DNA of 48,878 bases from an uncultured Clostridia bacterium. GTDB taxonomy: Bacteria > Bacillota > Clostridia > Christensenellales > UBA1242. The position numbers and the translations under genes are program-made. The stretch covers positions 1-48,878 of the forward strand of contig CANREZ010000007.1 of NCBI GenBank assembly GCA_947629745.1, in the 5' to 3' direction. Positions 33,533 through 42,018 of this stretch are shown one piece after another. The notes beneath the pieces are model-generated. The model was not told where the DNA came from and ran no database searches. It saw nothing but the letters and a program-made list of their open reading frames with translations. Positions within the stretch are counted from its first letter, which is position 1. Every line of letters starts with the position of its first letter.

Positions 33533-36500
33533 TTATTTATTCTTACGGGATCTTGACTTTTTGCCTTTCTTCTTCCTATATGCGGAGATAATGAAGTATG
33601 CGACCACTCCTACTAATACTAGTGAGGATATCACAATGAGCACTGTACCAACAATTGTTCCCACATTGTTTGTATCAGCAGTCTCATCAGATACTGTGAT
33701 AGTCTCAGTGTAGACTTGGTAGTTACCAATGTCATCAGTAACTGTAATTGTCAAAGTATATTTGCCGGACTCACTAAGTGTTGCTTGGAACTTCTTGTGC
33801 TTTGCATCAGTTGCGTTCTGAGCGACATTCTCAACAGCGTTGTTTGAGCTATTGGTCATCGTGAGATTGACTTTTATCTTATCCCAAGTTGACTTATCGT
33901 CTGTGATATAATCCTTTAATGTCTCAGAATCTAGTATATAGGTGTCACCAGTCTTCACCTCAGTATGCAAGACTTCCTTCTTGGTATCAGCGTCTTGGAT
34001 GAAGAACTCAGGTTTCTGCACATCACCGACTGCCACACTCCATTCCTTGGTAACTGGTGAAGCACCGTTTTCCGTAACAGTGAATGTCGTGGTGTATGTG
34101 CCAGTGTATGTTGCCTTCACTATATAGCATCCAGATGCCTCGTCATAGTAGAATCTATTTTCATTGCCACCGGTCATTACGCCATTGTTGATTGTGATCT
34201 TGCCCCAAGTTGGGTCATCTACTGTGGTAGAACCAGTGTAAACACACTTGACCTCAATGGATAGATCTTCCTTGCCATTATTATCTGTGATTGAGATATT
34301 TGGCACTTTGATGCTCACTGCAGTGTCTGCATTAGTTGGGTTAGCATCAGCGAATTGATTCTTGTCGTACTCAGAATTGTACTCATCGACGAATTCTACA
34401 GTTGGTGCTGGATTGACTGCTGTGACCGACTTGGTAGTCCTTGCCACAATCTCATCACTCTTGTATGCAATATACTCGATAGTATATGTGCCTGCTACTA
34501 GTGGGGTAAATCCATATGCATCAGTCTCAGGTGTGATAATTGGATTTTCCTTTAACCACTCTGCATATGCGTTGTTCATATCAGTATCTTGTAAACTTTG
34601 ATCACCCATATGGTTCTTGTATTCTTCAAGGTTAAAGAAATACGATGGGCCTTTGTAGATCTGCCATGTGGTCTTGTACTCACTTGTCCCATCATTGACC
34701 TCTACAATCTTGCCATCAACATACAGGTCTGCCATTGGCACGGAGAAGTATTTGCCAGTCTCAATCTCAGCACTATTCCAAGTGGAGATGACAATCTGAC
34801 TGGTGTGCTCCCCTTCTATCTCAATCTTGAACGACTTGGATAGATAGTTGTGCACTTCTTGGCCTTGTGCATTCAATCCACGCTCGTGTGCAATGTATGT
34901 GATAGTGTACACGCCCATAGCATTTGCATTAAAGTAACCATTTTGAAGTGTTACTTCATATCCACCATTCTTGCTAGTAGATGTGGAGAAGCTATTGTAA
35001 ACTGTCCTATTGTTATTGGATGCATCACGCACAACCACGGATAGACCGATATTATTGTCTTTGTCATTTGATGCAGTAACTTTTGGTAAATATACGCGTC
35101 CTTTGTTGTATAGGCTGCTCTCATTAATCTTTAAATCAGCGTTTAGTTTATCAAACTCTGTCTTAAAGTCGCTTATATCTGAAGTAAAAGTAATATTTGA
35201 TTCTGCCACTAAGTCTTGTGGTAAAGTCTTCTTGAATATTCTGGTTGTGACACGCTGCTCACCATTTTCTGTGATCTTATCTGCGGTTGCTACCACTTTG
35301 ATTTGTAGTGTATCTTTGCCAATAGATAGAGGTATAGAATATTTGCCATCGTCGTTGGTCTTAGTTAGTTTGGTCCATTCATTTTCTTGAGCAGAACTAC
35401 CCTTATCCACAAACTGATAGAATGTCTCGACTTGGACGCGGGAGTCAAACTTGTCAGTTGCCTTTGGCACGTTAAATTCGACGTCTTTTGCGCTGGTCAA
35501 TACTTCGTTGGTTAGCTCTGTAGTGATAGTTGGCTTTGCATCATTATCTGAACCCACGAATACATCGTAGTTGTCGACAACTTTGATGGAGAACTTCCTG
35601 GTATTGCCACGTCCACTGGATGTCTCACTAGCATTGTGTGCTTCGTCCACTGCGTCAAACCAAATTGAGTAGTCTCCAGCTGTCTCGAATTTATATGTTG
35701 CTGCCTTGAATGGGTCAGCGTCAATCTTATTGGATGTAGTATTTTCTGTACGAACGGAACGAGTGAGAGTAATTCCACTGTATCCCGATACGTTGTCAGT
35801 TGCAAAGATTGCAGGAATGGTGACTTCCTCACCTACTTTTACTAGACTTGGGATGTTAAATTCCTCATTGCCTAGCATCTCTAGCAATTTTTCCTCAGTA
35901 GCATTCTCTGGCACAGCATCTTCGCCCACTTTTGTCACCTTGCCATTCTCTACTGTATAATCCTTCACAGCATAGATAGTAGGATAAACTGTATCACTCA
36001 CACCACCTAGGTAGTAAGATTGTGGAGTGCTGGTCTTATTGAATGCAGGAATGCTTGCACTATACTCGATGGTATAATCCCCTGCCTCGACGAATGTATA
36101 TTTGTAGTCATCGATGGTCTCTACTACTGGTTGGCCAGCTTTATTCGTATGAGAGATCTTCACTACGACATAAGCATTTGCTGAATTGCCGGTAGTCTTA
36201 TCTATGACCTCAGGTGCTGGAAGGGTTACTTCCGTCCCAAGCTTGATATCGGTAGTAGAAATTTTCGTCACTTTGTTAATCTTTAGATCAACGGAGTTAT
36301 TATCAAAATTATCTTCGACATTGAAAGATTGAGATAAACTGTGTTGGGTTTTATCCCCTGTCACATATTTGTATGTGATAGTGTATCTACTAGCATCACT
36401 TGGTGTGAATTCGAAATACACATGGCCATTAGCATCAGCCTTTGCTTCACCCTCATGACCTTTGGATGTAAATACTTCACTGTTTGCAGCATTCGTAACT

Positions 36501-37078
36501 ACGATTTGCACATCGCGAGTCTCGTTTGCTTGGTGAGTAACTGCATTCTCAGCACCCACGGTGTAGTAAGACTCAGCCTTGCCATCATACTCGGTGGTTG
36601 GCACCTCTATCTCTAGTTTCGTTCCCTTCTTTACTGTGCTTGGGATGACGTGGCTAGAATTGGTATTCACCTTCACTTCATACTCTGCATCGGTTACAGT
36701 GATTAGCATGACATCGCTAAGAGATTTCTTATTATTCGCCTGTCCAGTGTAATATTGGAGTTTGTATGTTCCCCTGGTAGCGAAGTTGTAGGTTTTGTCA
36801 TCACTATTCTCTTTCTTAAACTTCTCCTTAACGCTCACACCTGTGCTATCGGTAAGGGTATAATCTACTTGAGTAGAACCACTGCCATTAGCCTGAACAG
36901 TTGGTAGAGTCCAGTCTTGTCCAACCTTGACTGTAGAGACAAAACCCTTGACTGAAATGGTCTCGCCAACATTGTCCTCAAGTGCATTATACATATTCAT
37001 ACTCTGCACTAGTGCGGCAGATCCTGTAAGGCCAAACATAGCGGCAAGTGCAGGTATAATTACTTTCTTTCCTTTCAT
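33533..37078 (-). CDS. large Ig-like-repeat surface protein with C-terminal membrane anchor
   Basis: 1181 residues. A signal peptide (KKVIIPALAAMFGLTGSAAL) opens it. The body is a chain of beta-rich modules, perhaps nine or ten, with recurring VGEEVTIPAIFATDN-type openings and closing strands such as AGTYTIEYIAYK, AGDYTIEYSA, AGDYSIWFDAVDEAHN, SGKYTLTITVTDDIGNY, as in bacterial Ig-like and cadherin-like domains. A membrane helix at about 1139-1162 (TVLIVISSLVLVGVVAYFII) is followed by a very basic tail (YRKKKGKKSRSRKNK). No LPXTG; anchoring is by the helix. AAGGAG lies rather far (13 bases) before ATG. Likely adhesin or envelope scaffold; ligand unknown. Confidence 0.8.
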   Translation of the reverse strand: MKGKKVIIPALAAMFGLTGSAALVQSMNMYNALEDNVGETISVKGFVSTVKVGQDWTLPTVQANGSGSTQVDYTLTDSTGVSVKEKFKKENSDDKTYNFATRGTYKLQYYTGQANNKKSLSDVMLITVTDAEYEVKVNTNSSHVIPSTVKKGTKLEIEVPTTEYDGKAESYYTVGAENAVTHQANETRDVQIVVTNAANSEVFTSKGHEGEAKADANGHVYFEFTPSDASRYTITYKYVTGDKTQHSLSQSFNVEDNFDNNSVDLKINKVTKISTTDIKLGTEVTLPAPEVIDKTTGNSANAYVVVKISHTNKAGQPVVETIDDYKYTFVEAGDYTIEYSASIPAFNKTSTPQSYYLGGVSDTVYPTIYAVKDYTVENGKVTKVGEDAVPENATEEKLLEMLGNEEFNIPSLVKVGEEVTIPAIFATDNVSGYSGITLTRSVRTENTTSNKIDADPFKAATYKFETAGDYSIWFDAVDEAHNASETSSGRGNTRKFSIKVVDNYDVFVGSDNDAKPTITTELTNEVLTSAKDVEFNVPKATDKFDSRVQVETFYQFVDKGSSAQENEWTKLTKTNDDGKYSIPLSIGKDTLQIKVVATADKITENGEQRVTTRIFKKTLPQDLVAESNITFTSDISDFKTEFDKLNADLKINESSLYNKGRVYLPKVTASNDKDNNIGLSVVVRDASNNNRTVYNSFSTSTSKNGGYEVTLQNGYFNANAMGVYTITYIAHERGLNAQGQEVHNYLSKSFKIEIEGEHTSQIVISTWNSAEIETGKYFSVPMADLYVDGKIVEVNDGTSEYKTTWQIYKGPSYFFNLEEYKNHMGDQSLQDTDMNNAYAEWLKENPIITPETDAYGFTPLVAGTYTIEYIAYKSDEIVARTTKSVTAVNPAPTVEFVDEYNSEYDKNQFADANPTNADTAVSIKVPNISITDNNGKEDLSIEVKCVYTGSTTVDDPTWGKITINNGVMTGGNENRFYYDEASGCYIVKATYTGTYTTTFTVTENGASPVTKEWSVAVGDVQKPEFFIQDADTKKEVLHTEVKTGDTYILDSETLKDYITDDKSTWDKIKVNLTMTNSSNNAVENVAQNATDAKHKKFQATLSESGKYTLTITVTDDIGNYQVYTETITVSDETADTNNVGTIVGTVLIVISSLVLVGVVAYFIISAYRKKKGKKSRSRKNK

Positions 37079-37119
37079 AAATGTCGAAAATCTCCTTGTT
37101 TTATAAAATAGTCTAAGAT

Positions 37120-37148
37120 ATTTTATAATAATATAACATCAATGTCAA
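37120..37148 (-). promoter_or_regulatory. sigma-A promoter of the Ig-like surface protein gene
   Basis: TTGACA (37143-37148), 17-base spacer, TAAAAT (37120-37125) on the minus strand. Confidence 0.8.
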
Positions 37149-37235
37149 CGAAATTGTCTACATAAATCACAGGATTTGCAGATAGTTTGGTGACATATTG
37201 TTAACTCTAGCGTAACCAAAAATTTCCAAATTATG

Positions 37236-37268
37236 TAAAAAAATCTATCCCACGCTGTATGGGATAGA
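37236..37268 (-). terminator. intrinsic terminator after the Cys-rich mini-protein
   Basis: TCTATCCCA/TGGGATAGA stem with 7-base loop followed by TTTTTTT on the minus strand. Confidence 0.88.
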
Positions 37269-37332
37269 ACACATTTAGGATTCAAAATGTTTATGTATCA
37301 ATAATTTTCAAGTTAATTTGCAGGAATTTTCC

Positions 37333-37530
37333 TTAATTGCAGGTATTGCATCCGCAGGTTTGTAACAATAATATTAACATCACTAGCCAGCAGATATCAA
37401 TGTTGCAACCTGTGCCACAGCCATTGCCATTGCCTAGTAACAATAATAGGATTATCCAGCAGAGGCAGTTGTCACCGCCACCACAATTGTTGCCAGTTGG
37501 CATTCCGCAGCCATTGTTTCCAAAGAACAT
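37333..37530 (-). CDS. small Cys/Gly/Asn-rich hydrophobic protein
   Basis: 65 residues from ATG 37530, chosen because AGGAGGT lies seven bases upstream. It alternates polar Cys/Gly/Asn-rich stretches (MFFGNNGCGMPTGNNCGGG, GNGNGCGTGCN, QTCGCNTCN) with two hydrophobic stretches (CWIILLLLLG and CWLVMLILLLQ). Such proteins occur in Clostridia and are sometimes labelled chorion class high-cysteine protein, a name without functional meaning. Ten Cys in 65 residues suggest metal binding or disulfide cross-links at the membrane. Own terminator at 37236. Confidence 0.7.
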   Translation of the reverse strand: MFFGNNGCGMPTGNNCGGGDNCLCWIILLLLLGNGNGCGTGCNIDICWLVMLILLLQTCGCNTCN

Positions 37531-37718
37531 AATATTACCTCCTAAAATTTCTAAGCAAACCATGACCAAAGATTTTTTGGAAGGAGTTTATGTAAATAAA
37601 AATTTTTGTCATATTTTGCTTGTATACTTCATAATATACATTTGCCTTTGAATGTGTGACTGCTATTTTTATTTTTTTTGATGCTTTAGTTTATTACAAT
37701 TCTTGCCACCCTGCAATT

Positions 37719-39263
37719 TTATCTATTTTTCAAATTCTTCACAATCTCAGCGCGAAGGTCATCTAATCCCTCGCCCGTGATAGCCGAGATTCTTAGACCA
37801 CCGACTGTCTTACTATCGATTAAGTCACATTTATTGTAAACGCGAATAATCTTGGATTTTACTCCAAGTGAGGATAATAATTCCTCGACAACTCGGATAT
37901 GGCTCTCTCTTTGTGGGTCAGAGGCATCTATTACATGGAGCAATAGGTCAGCATACTTAGTCTCATCGAGCGTGCTAGCGAAAGCCTCTATGAATTCGTG
38001 TGGTAGCCTAGATACAAAGCCAACGGTATCCACTATCACTACCCGCCCTACGCCATCTAGATATAGTGCACGTGCAGTGGTGTCAAGAGTAGCAAATAAT
38101 TCGTCCTTGGCATAGACATTGGCCTTTGTGAGGCGATTTAGTAGAGTGCTCTTGCCACTATTGGTGTAACCCACAATGGCTATAACCGGTGTGTCATGGC
38201 CTCTAGTGGACCTAGCACTTGCTCTACGGCGTTCCAAATTCTTCAGTGATTTCTCGACATTTTGGATATTCCTCTCCACCACACGTCTTGATAGTTCCAG
38301 TTTAGTCTCACCCGGTCCGCGCATTCCTGCCCCACCTGAGCCAAACCTGCCCGCGGAATTTGACAATGCACTTAGTCGAGGCAAGGAATATTTCAGTTGA
38401 GCTAGTTGTACTTGGAGTTTTCCCTCGCTGGATCTAGCACGTTGAGCGAATATATCCAGTATCAGTCTAGACCTATCTATAACGCGCACGCCCAAGGCTT
38501 GCTCGAGGCTGTAAGTCTTGGTGCCAGATAATTCGTTATCGAATATGACAAGGTCAGCGTTATTTAGCTGGATTGATTCGCGAATCTCGCTGATCTTGCC
38601 CGAACCTATATAATATTTTGGGTCAATAGATGCCCTTGCCTGACTAATCTTATCCACCACTTCTATCCCACATGTGTCGGCTAGACTAGATAGCTCTGCC
38701 ATATCATCATAGTACTTGTCATTCTTCAATTTGACTGCGACTAGCACGGCACGAGTTTTGCCATCAAGATCCTCTCTATGAGATCTAAGGTAGTCCCTCT
38801 CATACTCTATCACTTTTTCGTTTAGGCCATATTTATTTAGGAACCTCGCATCAAGGATGTCACTGAGTATTACTTCTCCATTAAAAAATCCTACTTGTGC
38901 CTCATATGGCTTGCCGTCATGTGTACTAATTGCCACCATCATGTCAAGCCTATTATTCCTAAGACCGGAGATATCAATACTGGATAACTTCGCTGATGCC
39001 CTTGGATGAGTGTGAATGATGCGTGTGTGGCTTAATCCATTATAATTACTCTCCACACTATACTCTACTCGGTTATTTGACCCCGTTGAAATATCAAGGA
39101 TCTTGCCCGACCTATCTATCACTATTCCTATCTCACAATTATTCTCGTCGGATATCTTTGCGATAGTATCAAGCAACTCTTCATCTATCACTTTGTCCCT
39201 ATCAAATATTTGCCCGATATACGATTTTAATTTCTCTAAACTTATCTTACTAAGTGTGCTCAT
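37719..39263 (-). CDS. hflX: GTPase HflX with extended N-terminal domain
   Basis: 514 residues from ATG 39263 (AAGGA seven bases upstream; an ATG 30 bases earlier has no such site). The N-terminal extension (about 1-160) has RIIHTHPRASAKLSSIDISG and RLDMMVAIS, a HTH-P...D pattern seen in long clostridial HflX. The HflX domain has YYIGSGKISEIRE and SGTKTYSLEQALGVRVIDRS. The linker has GPGETKLELSRR. The G domain has Walker A GYTNSGKSTLLNRL, DTVGF and NKCD. HflX binds 50S subunits and rescues or splits stalled ribosomes under stress. No clear terminator follows. Confidence 0.95.
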   Translation of the reverse strand: MSTLSKISLEKLKSYIGQIFDRDKVIDEELLDTIAKISDENNCEIGIVIDRSGKILDISTGSNNRVEYSVESNYNGLSHTRIIHTHPRASAKLSSIDISGLRNNRLDMMVAISTHDGKPYEAQVGFFNGEVILSDILDARFLNKYGLNEKVIEYERDYLRSHREDLDGKTRAVLVAVKLKNDKYYDDMAELSSLADTCGIEVVDKISQARASIDPKYYIGSGKISEIRESIQLNNADLVIFDNELSGTKTYSLEQALGVRVIDRSRLILDIFAQRARSSEGKLQVQLAQLKYSLPRLSALSNSAGRFGSGGAGMRGPGETKLELSRRVVERNIQNVEKSLKNLERRRASARSTRGHDTPVIAIVGYTNSGKSTLLNRLTKANVYAKDELFATLDTTARALYLDGVGRVVIVDTVGFVSRLPHEFIEAFASTLDETKYADLLLHVIDASDPQRESHIRVVEELLSSLGVKSKIIRVYNKCDLIDSKTVGGLRISAITGEGLDDLRAEIVKNLKNR

Positions 39264-39392
39264 AGCCGTCCTTCCCAGTACTATGCAATACAAAATTTTT
39301 AGCCAAAGTAGGACAAATTAGTCAATTTGCATAGCACCAAGCACTAAATATAATCTATTTAATATTTTAGCACACATTGTATATATTACAAA

Positions 39393-39418
39393 ATAAAAAG
39401 TGTACTATCTAAGTACAC
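39393..39418 (-). terminator. intrinsic terminator overlapping the lipoprotein stop codon
   Basis: GTGTACT/AGTACAC stem, 5-base loop, then TTTTTATTT on the minus strand. The stop TAG of the lipoprotein gene lies inside the hairpin. Confidence 0.85.
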
Positions 39419-40091
39419 CTCTATCGGCTAATATTTCCCCTGTGTTGATATCTATGATGCACGTGAATTGCGAAGTGTCTAGGCAGAAGAAATTGACATA
39501 CCAATAATATTTGTCACTATACTCATCATCTGTTAGTGCCCGCACATATATCTCGCACTTTAGGTCATTCTCCGCTATATGCTTTTTTAGATCTTTTTCA
39601 AAATGTCTGCAGGCTATCTCGAGGGCTTGCTCCCCATTAATTTCCCACTCACTGCTAGGACAAGACAATGTGCACTCATAGTTTATGTCCCCTGCTACAA
39701 ACTTGGCCACAATGCTTGCACCTGTCCCAACTAATCTTCCTGTATCTGCCACATATGAGCCGTCGAATGGACTTCGCTCTAATTTGCCATCTAGCCTAGT
39801 TGTGCCGATGAGCAGCACATATTGTGGCTCGACCGATATCTCAGGGTCATTTTTTAGATAAAATGTTAGAACTCCAAAGTTTGTCTTCTCGCCCGACACT
39901 CCATCTATTTTGTATACATTCTCCCGTGTGCCACTATCAAATTTTGCTGTGATATTGTCGTCCTGATAGATATAGCACACTCCCCGCATCTCGGAGACTT
40001 TAGTTTTGGTTTGTTCAAAAATTTTGTTTGTGCATCCGGCAAGGAGCAGCGGGATGAATATAAGACATAAAAAAATAGTTACTTTTCTCAT
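39405..40091 (-). CDS. lipoprotein with PepSY-like C-terminus
   Basis: 228 residues. A lipoprotein signal (MRKVTIFLCLIFIPLLLAGC) puts the lipidated Cys at residue 20. The middle is beta-rich and unrecognised; the C-terminal 70 residues (GEQALEIACRHFEKDL, then YYWYVNFFCLDTSQFTCIID and INTGEILADRG) resemble a PepSY-type module in shape. Located on the outer face of the membrane. No ribosome site is visible before ATG. It follows rpiB by about 50 bases in the same direction, and may belong to that transcript. Function unknown. Confidence 0.7.
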   Translation of the reverse strand: MRKVTIFLCLIFIPLLLAGCTNKIFEQTKTKVSEMRGVCYIYQDDNITAKFDSGTRENVYKIDGVSGEKTNFGVLTFYLKNDPEISVEPQYVLLIGTTRLDGKLERSPFDGSYVADTGRLVGTGASIVAKFVAGDINYECTLSCPSSEWEINGEQALEIACRHFEKDLKKHIAENDLKCEIYVRALTDDEYSDKYYWYVNFFCLDTSQFTCIIDINTGEILADRGVLR

Positions 40092-40139
40092 ACATATATC
40101 TATGAATAATGTATGCTAAAAATAACTAATTAGTCGATT

Positions 40140-40568
40140 TTACTCCGAGATTGCTTTTAGCCTATCTATATGCCTGCCGCCCTCAAATTGTGTATTTAGG
40201 AACGTATCTATTATCCCTTTGGCTTTCCTAAAACTGGTATAATTCGCAGGCATGACTAGCACGTTTGCGTTATTGTGGAGACGGCCATAATATGCGTACT
40301 TTTTGTTTGGGCATAACACCGCACGGATCTTTTTATTCCTATTTGCTCCCATAGCCGTGCCAAGGCCTGTGCCACATAGATATATTCCGCGATTATTGTC
40401 GTCTGATGCGACTAGATCATTGGCTTTTAGAGTAAATGTGGCGTAGCTATCACTTGGATCTAAAGTATTTGCCCCCACTGAGACATATTCTAGGCCTAAT
40501 TTTTCTAGATATTTCTTGATCTTTTGCATGAGGTCATATCCCCTATGATCTGTAGATAAATATATCAT
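40140..40568 (-). CDS. rpiB: RpiB/LacAB-family sugar-phosphate isomerase
   Basis: 142 residues, normal length. STDHRGYDL carries the Asp-His pair of the active site, GIYLCGTGLGTAMGANR carries the catalytic Cys and the GTG loop, and GRLHNNANVLVMPA carries the next His. It interconverts ribose 5-phosphate and ribulose 5-phosphate in the pentose phosphate pathway, though a LacAB-type sugar preference cannot be excluded by eye. Its ATG overlaps the stop region of the YwlE-like gene by 4 bp. In B. subtilis ywlE is also followed by the rpiB gene ywlF, so the order is conserved. Confidence 0.9.
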   Translation of the reverse strand: MIYLSTDHRGYDLMQKIKKYLEKLGLEYVSVGANTLDPSDSYATFTLKANDLVASDDNNRGIYLCGTGLGTAMGANRNKKIRAVLCPNKKYAYYGRLHNNANVLVMPANYTSFRKAKGIIDTFLNTQFEGGRHIDRLKAISE

Positions 40569-41005
40569 AATTTCTCCTTAATTAACATTTCTAGCACTTC
40601 GTCTAGGATGAAGTTTAGTATATTGTAACATTTGTTGTATGCGGCAAGATCCTTGCCATACACATCCTCTATCTCTATCCCGCTTGGAAATTCGCTCATG
40701 CAGTACACGCGAGATAGATTAGATAGGAAGTTCTTCTCAGCATTTGTCATGGTGATCACTATGGTGTTTAGGTCTATCATATCGGCCTTTAGTTGCTTTG
40801 ACTTACGCCTCTTGCATTTCACCTTGTGAGCTTTTAGAGTGCGATAAGCATTACGAGATATCCTATCCCCATCGTTTACTCTAAGGCCACACGAATCAAC
40901 CGTGATACCTGCCCCGCCCATACGCTTTATCTTATCCATCAAGATATATTGCGACATCACGCATCTACAAGTATTGCCCTCGGATACGAAAAGAACTTTC
41001 TTCAT
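40565..41005 (-). CDS. YwlE-like low-molecular-weight phosphatase with Cys-to-Ser active site
   Basis: 146 residues, low-molecular-weight tyrosine/arginine phosphatase fold. The N-terminal loop reads LFVSEGNTCRCVMSQ. The family has C-x5-R-S/T (YwlE: FVCTGNTCRSPM); here the nucleophilic Cys is Ser 8 (codon TCC at 40982-40984) and the Ser after Arg is Cys. The Thr of GNT, which in YwlE favours phosphoarginine over phosphotyrosine, is kept, as is the Asp of the acid loop (EDVYGKD, without the usual Pro). Catalysis by the normal Cys mechanism is impossible; Cys-to-Ser forms of such enzymes typically still bind substrate. Position before rpiB supports YwlE ancestry. TATAAT lies six bases before ATG without a ribosome site. 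Confidence 0.85.
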   Translation of the reverse strand: MKKVLFVSEGNTCRCVMSQYILMDKIKRMGGAGITVDSCGLRVNDGDRISRNAYRTLKAHKVKCKRRKSKQLKADMIDLNTIVITMTNAEKNFLSNLSRVYCMSEFPSGIEIEDVYGKDLAAYNKCYNILNFILDEVLEMLIKEKL

Positions 41006-41011
41006 ATAATT

Positions 41012-41039
41012 ATTATATCAAATAATAATAATTTTTAAA
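41012..41039 (-). promoter_or_regulatory. promoter of the YwlE-like gene, probably leaderless
   Basis: TATAAT (41012-41017) six bases before ATG; TTTAAA (41034-41039) with a 16-base spacer is a possible -35. Confidence 0.5.
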
Positions 41040-41083
41040 AAGCAATTGGGCCTATATCCAAAACTTCTATATCCTCCCTATCG

Positions 41084-41112
41084 TTGACTAAAGCTAAAAA
41101 ATATTCTATAAT
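41084..41112 (+). promoter_or_regulatory. sigma-A promoter giving a leaderless mRNA
   Basis: TTGACT (41084-41089), 17-base spacer, TATAAT (41107-41112), then TAAAT and ATG. The expected RNA start coincides with the start codon. Confidence 0.8.
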
Positions 41113-41117
41113 TAAAT

Positions 41118-41681
41118 ATGAGCGAGAATTATTTTGGTATCAATTACAAATATTACCCTGAACAGGACTCTGATCATCCTGAGGCAATGTATGAAATGTT
41201 TAGGAATAACGAGGATTTCACCACATATATCAACAATCATTATGTGAGGAAAGATTATACCAACGAGAGTATCGTCCGCCTCATGCGCGAGCCTGAGATT
41301 TATGCCAAATATCTTGCCTCATACAATCACATTGATAGAGCAAGTCGTGCATATTATGTGAAGCACTGCAAGGAACTACTTGACGCCTTTATTGAGAACA
41401 AAGATTTCTTCTGGCTAGATGCAGAGGATGAGAAATTCGACCGCATCACACGTATGATAATTAGTGATGACATATCCACATCAGATATCCAATATATCGT
41501 AGAAATTGACAAATTTATGGCCTTTTTCACAGAAATTATGAAGGCGGAGACCAAGAAACATTATATCCGTGGTCTAAAGAAAAGGAAACTCACGAATAAG
41601 CGCAGGAAAGCAATTTCGAACAAACTCGATGAATTGCTGCAAGCACTCATGAATTTAGATAGTAAGACAAACACAAAATAG
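41118..41681 (+). CDS. unrecognised cytoplasmic protein, leaderless gene
   Basis: 187 residues, no signal or membrane segment, mostly helical by composition. The N-terminus is Tyr/Asn/Asp-rich (MSENYFGINYKYYPEQDSD), the middle has several Tyr-rich helices, and the C-terminus is strongly basic (KKRKLTNKRRKAISNK), which could bind nucleic acid. No family recognised. Divergently placed from the YwlE-like gene with back-to-back promoters 66 bases apart. Followed by the tRNA-Asn promoter, with no clear terminator between. Confidence 0.75.
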   Translation: MSENYFGINYKYYPEQDSDHPEAMYEMFRNNEDFTTYINNHYVRKDYTNESIVRLMREPEIYAKYLASYNHIDRASRAYYVKHCKELLDAFIENKDFFWLDAEDEKFDRITRMIISDDISTSDIQYIVEIDKFMAFFTEIMKAETKKHYIRGLKKRKLTNKRRKAISNKLDELLQALMNLDSKTNTK

Positions 41682-41729
41682 TTGTGTCAAAAAGTTTAAA
41701 ATATAAATATATTATAGATATCAAAAGTG

Positions 41730-41758
41730 TTGACAACGCTGCATTTTTCTTATATAAT
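41730..41758 (+). promoter_or_regulatory. promoter of tRNA-Asn
   Basis: TTGACA (41730-41735), 17-base spacer, TATAAT (41753-41758); the tRNA starts 22 bases later. Confidence 0.9.
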
Positions 41759-41779
41759 TACAACGTATCATGAGTATGT

Positions 41780-41854
41780 GCCTCAGTAGCTCAGCGGTGG
41801 AGCACTCGGCTGTTAACCGATAGGCCGTAGGTTCGAATCCTACCTGAGGCGCCA
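41780..41854 (+). tRNA. tRNA-Asn(GTT)
   Basis: 75 bases with encoded CCA. Acceptor GCCTCAG pairs with CTGAGGC, the discriminator is G, anticodon loop CTGTTAA gives GTT, and the T arm is GTAGGTTCGAATCCTAC. Confidence 0.97.
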
Positions 41855-41862
41855 AGTAAAAG

Positions 41863-41892
41863 TAAGTTCAAATAATGAACTTATTTTTTTAT
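41863..41892 (+). terminator. intrinsic terminator after tRNA-Asn
   Basis: TAAGTTCA/TGAACTTA stem with 5-base loop followed by TTTTTTT. Confidence 0.88.
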
Positions 41893-41908
41893 TTATTACA
41901 CTTGATCT

Positions 41909-41948
41909 GACTCGGATTCGAACCCAAGGGTTCGCTCCTGTCGGAGCC
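41909..41948 (-). repeat. T-arm-like double hairpin, copy 1
   Basis: On the minus strand CTCC-GACA-GGAG is followed by GAACC-CTTG-GGTTC and GGTTCGAATCC, a string identical to a tRNA T-arm half. It recurs at 42221-42258. It is not part of a foldable tRNA that I can find. Confidence 0.65.
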
Positions 41949-41981
41949 AAACCGCGCTAAAGCGCTCCCGCCTTTCCGCTA

Positions 41982-42004
41982 CAAATAGTCTACTAGACTA
42001 TTTG
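41982..42004. repeat. perfect inverted repeat
   Basis: CAAATAGTCT and AGACTATTTG around a 3-base loop, within the GC-richer hairpin patch downstream of tRNA-Asn. Confidence 0.8.
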
Positions 42005-42018
42005 CTTCACGCGCCGGC

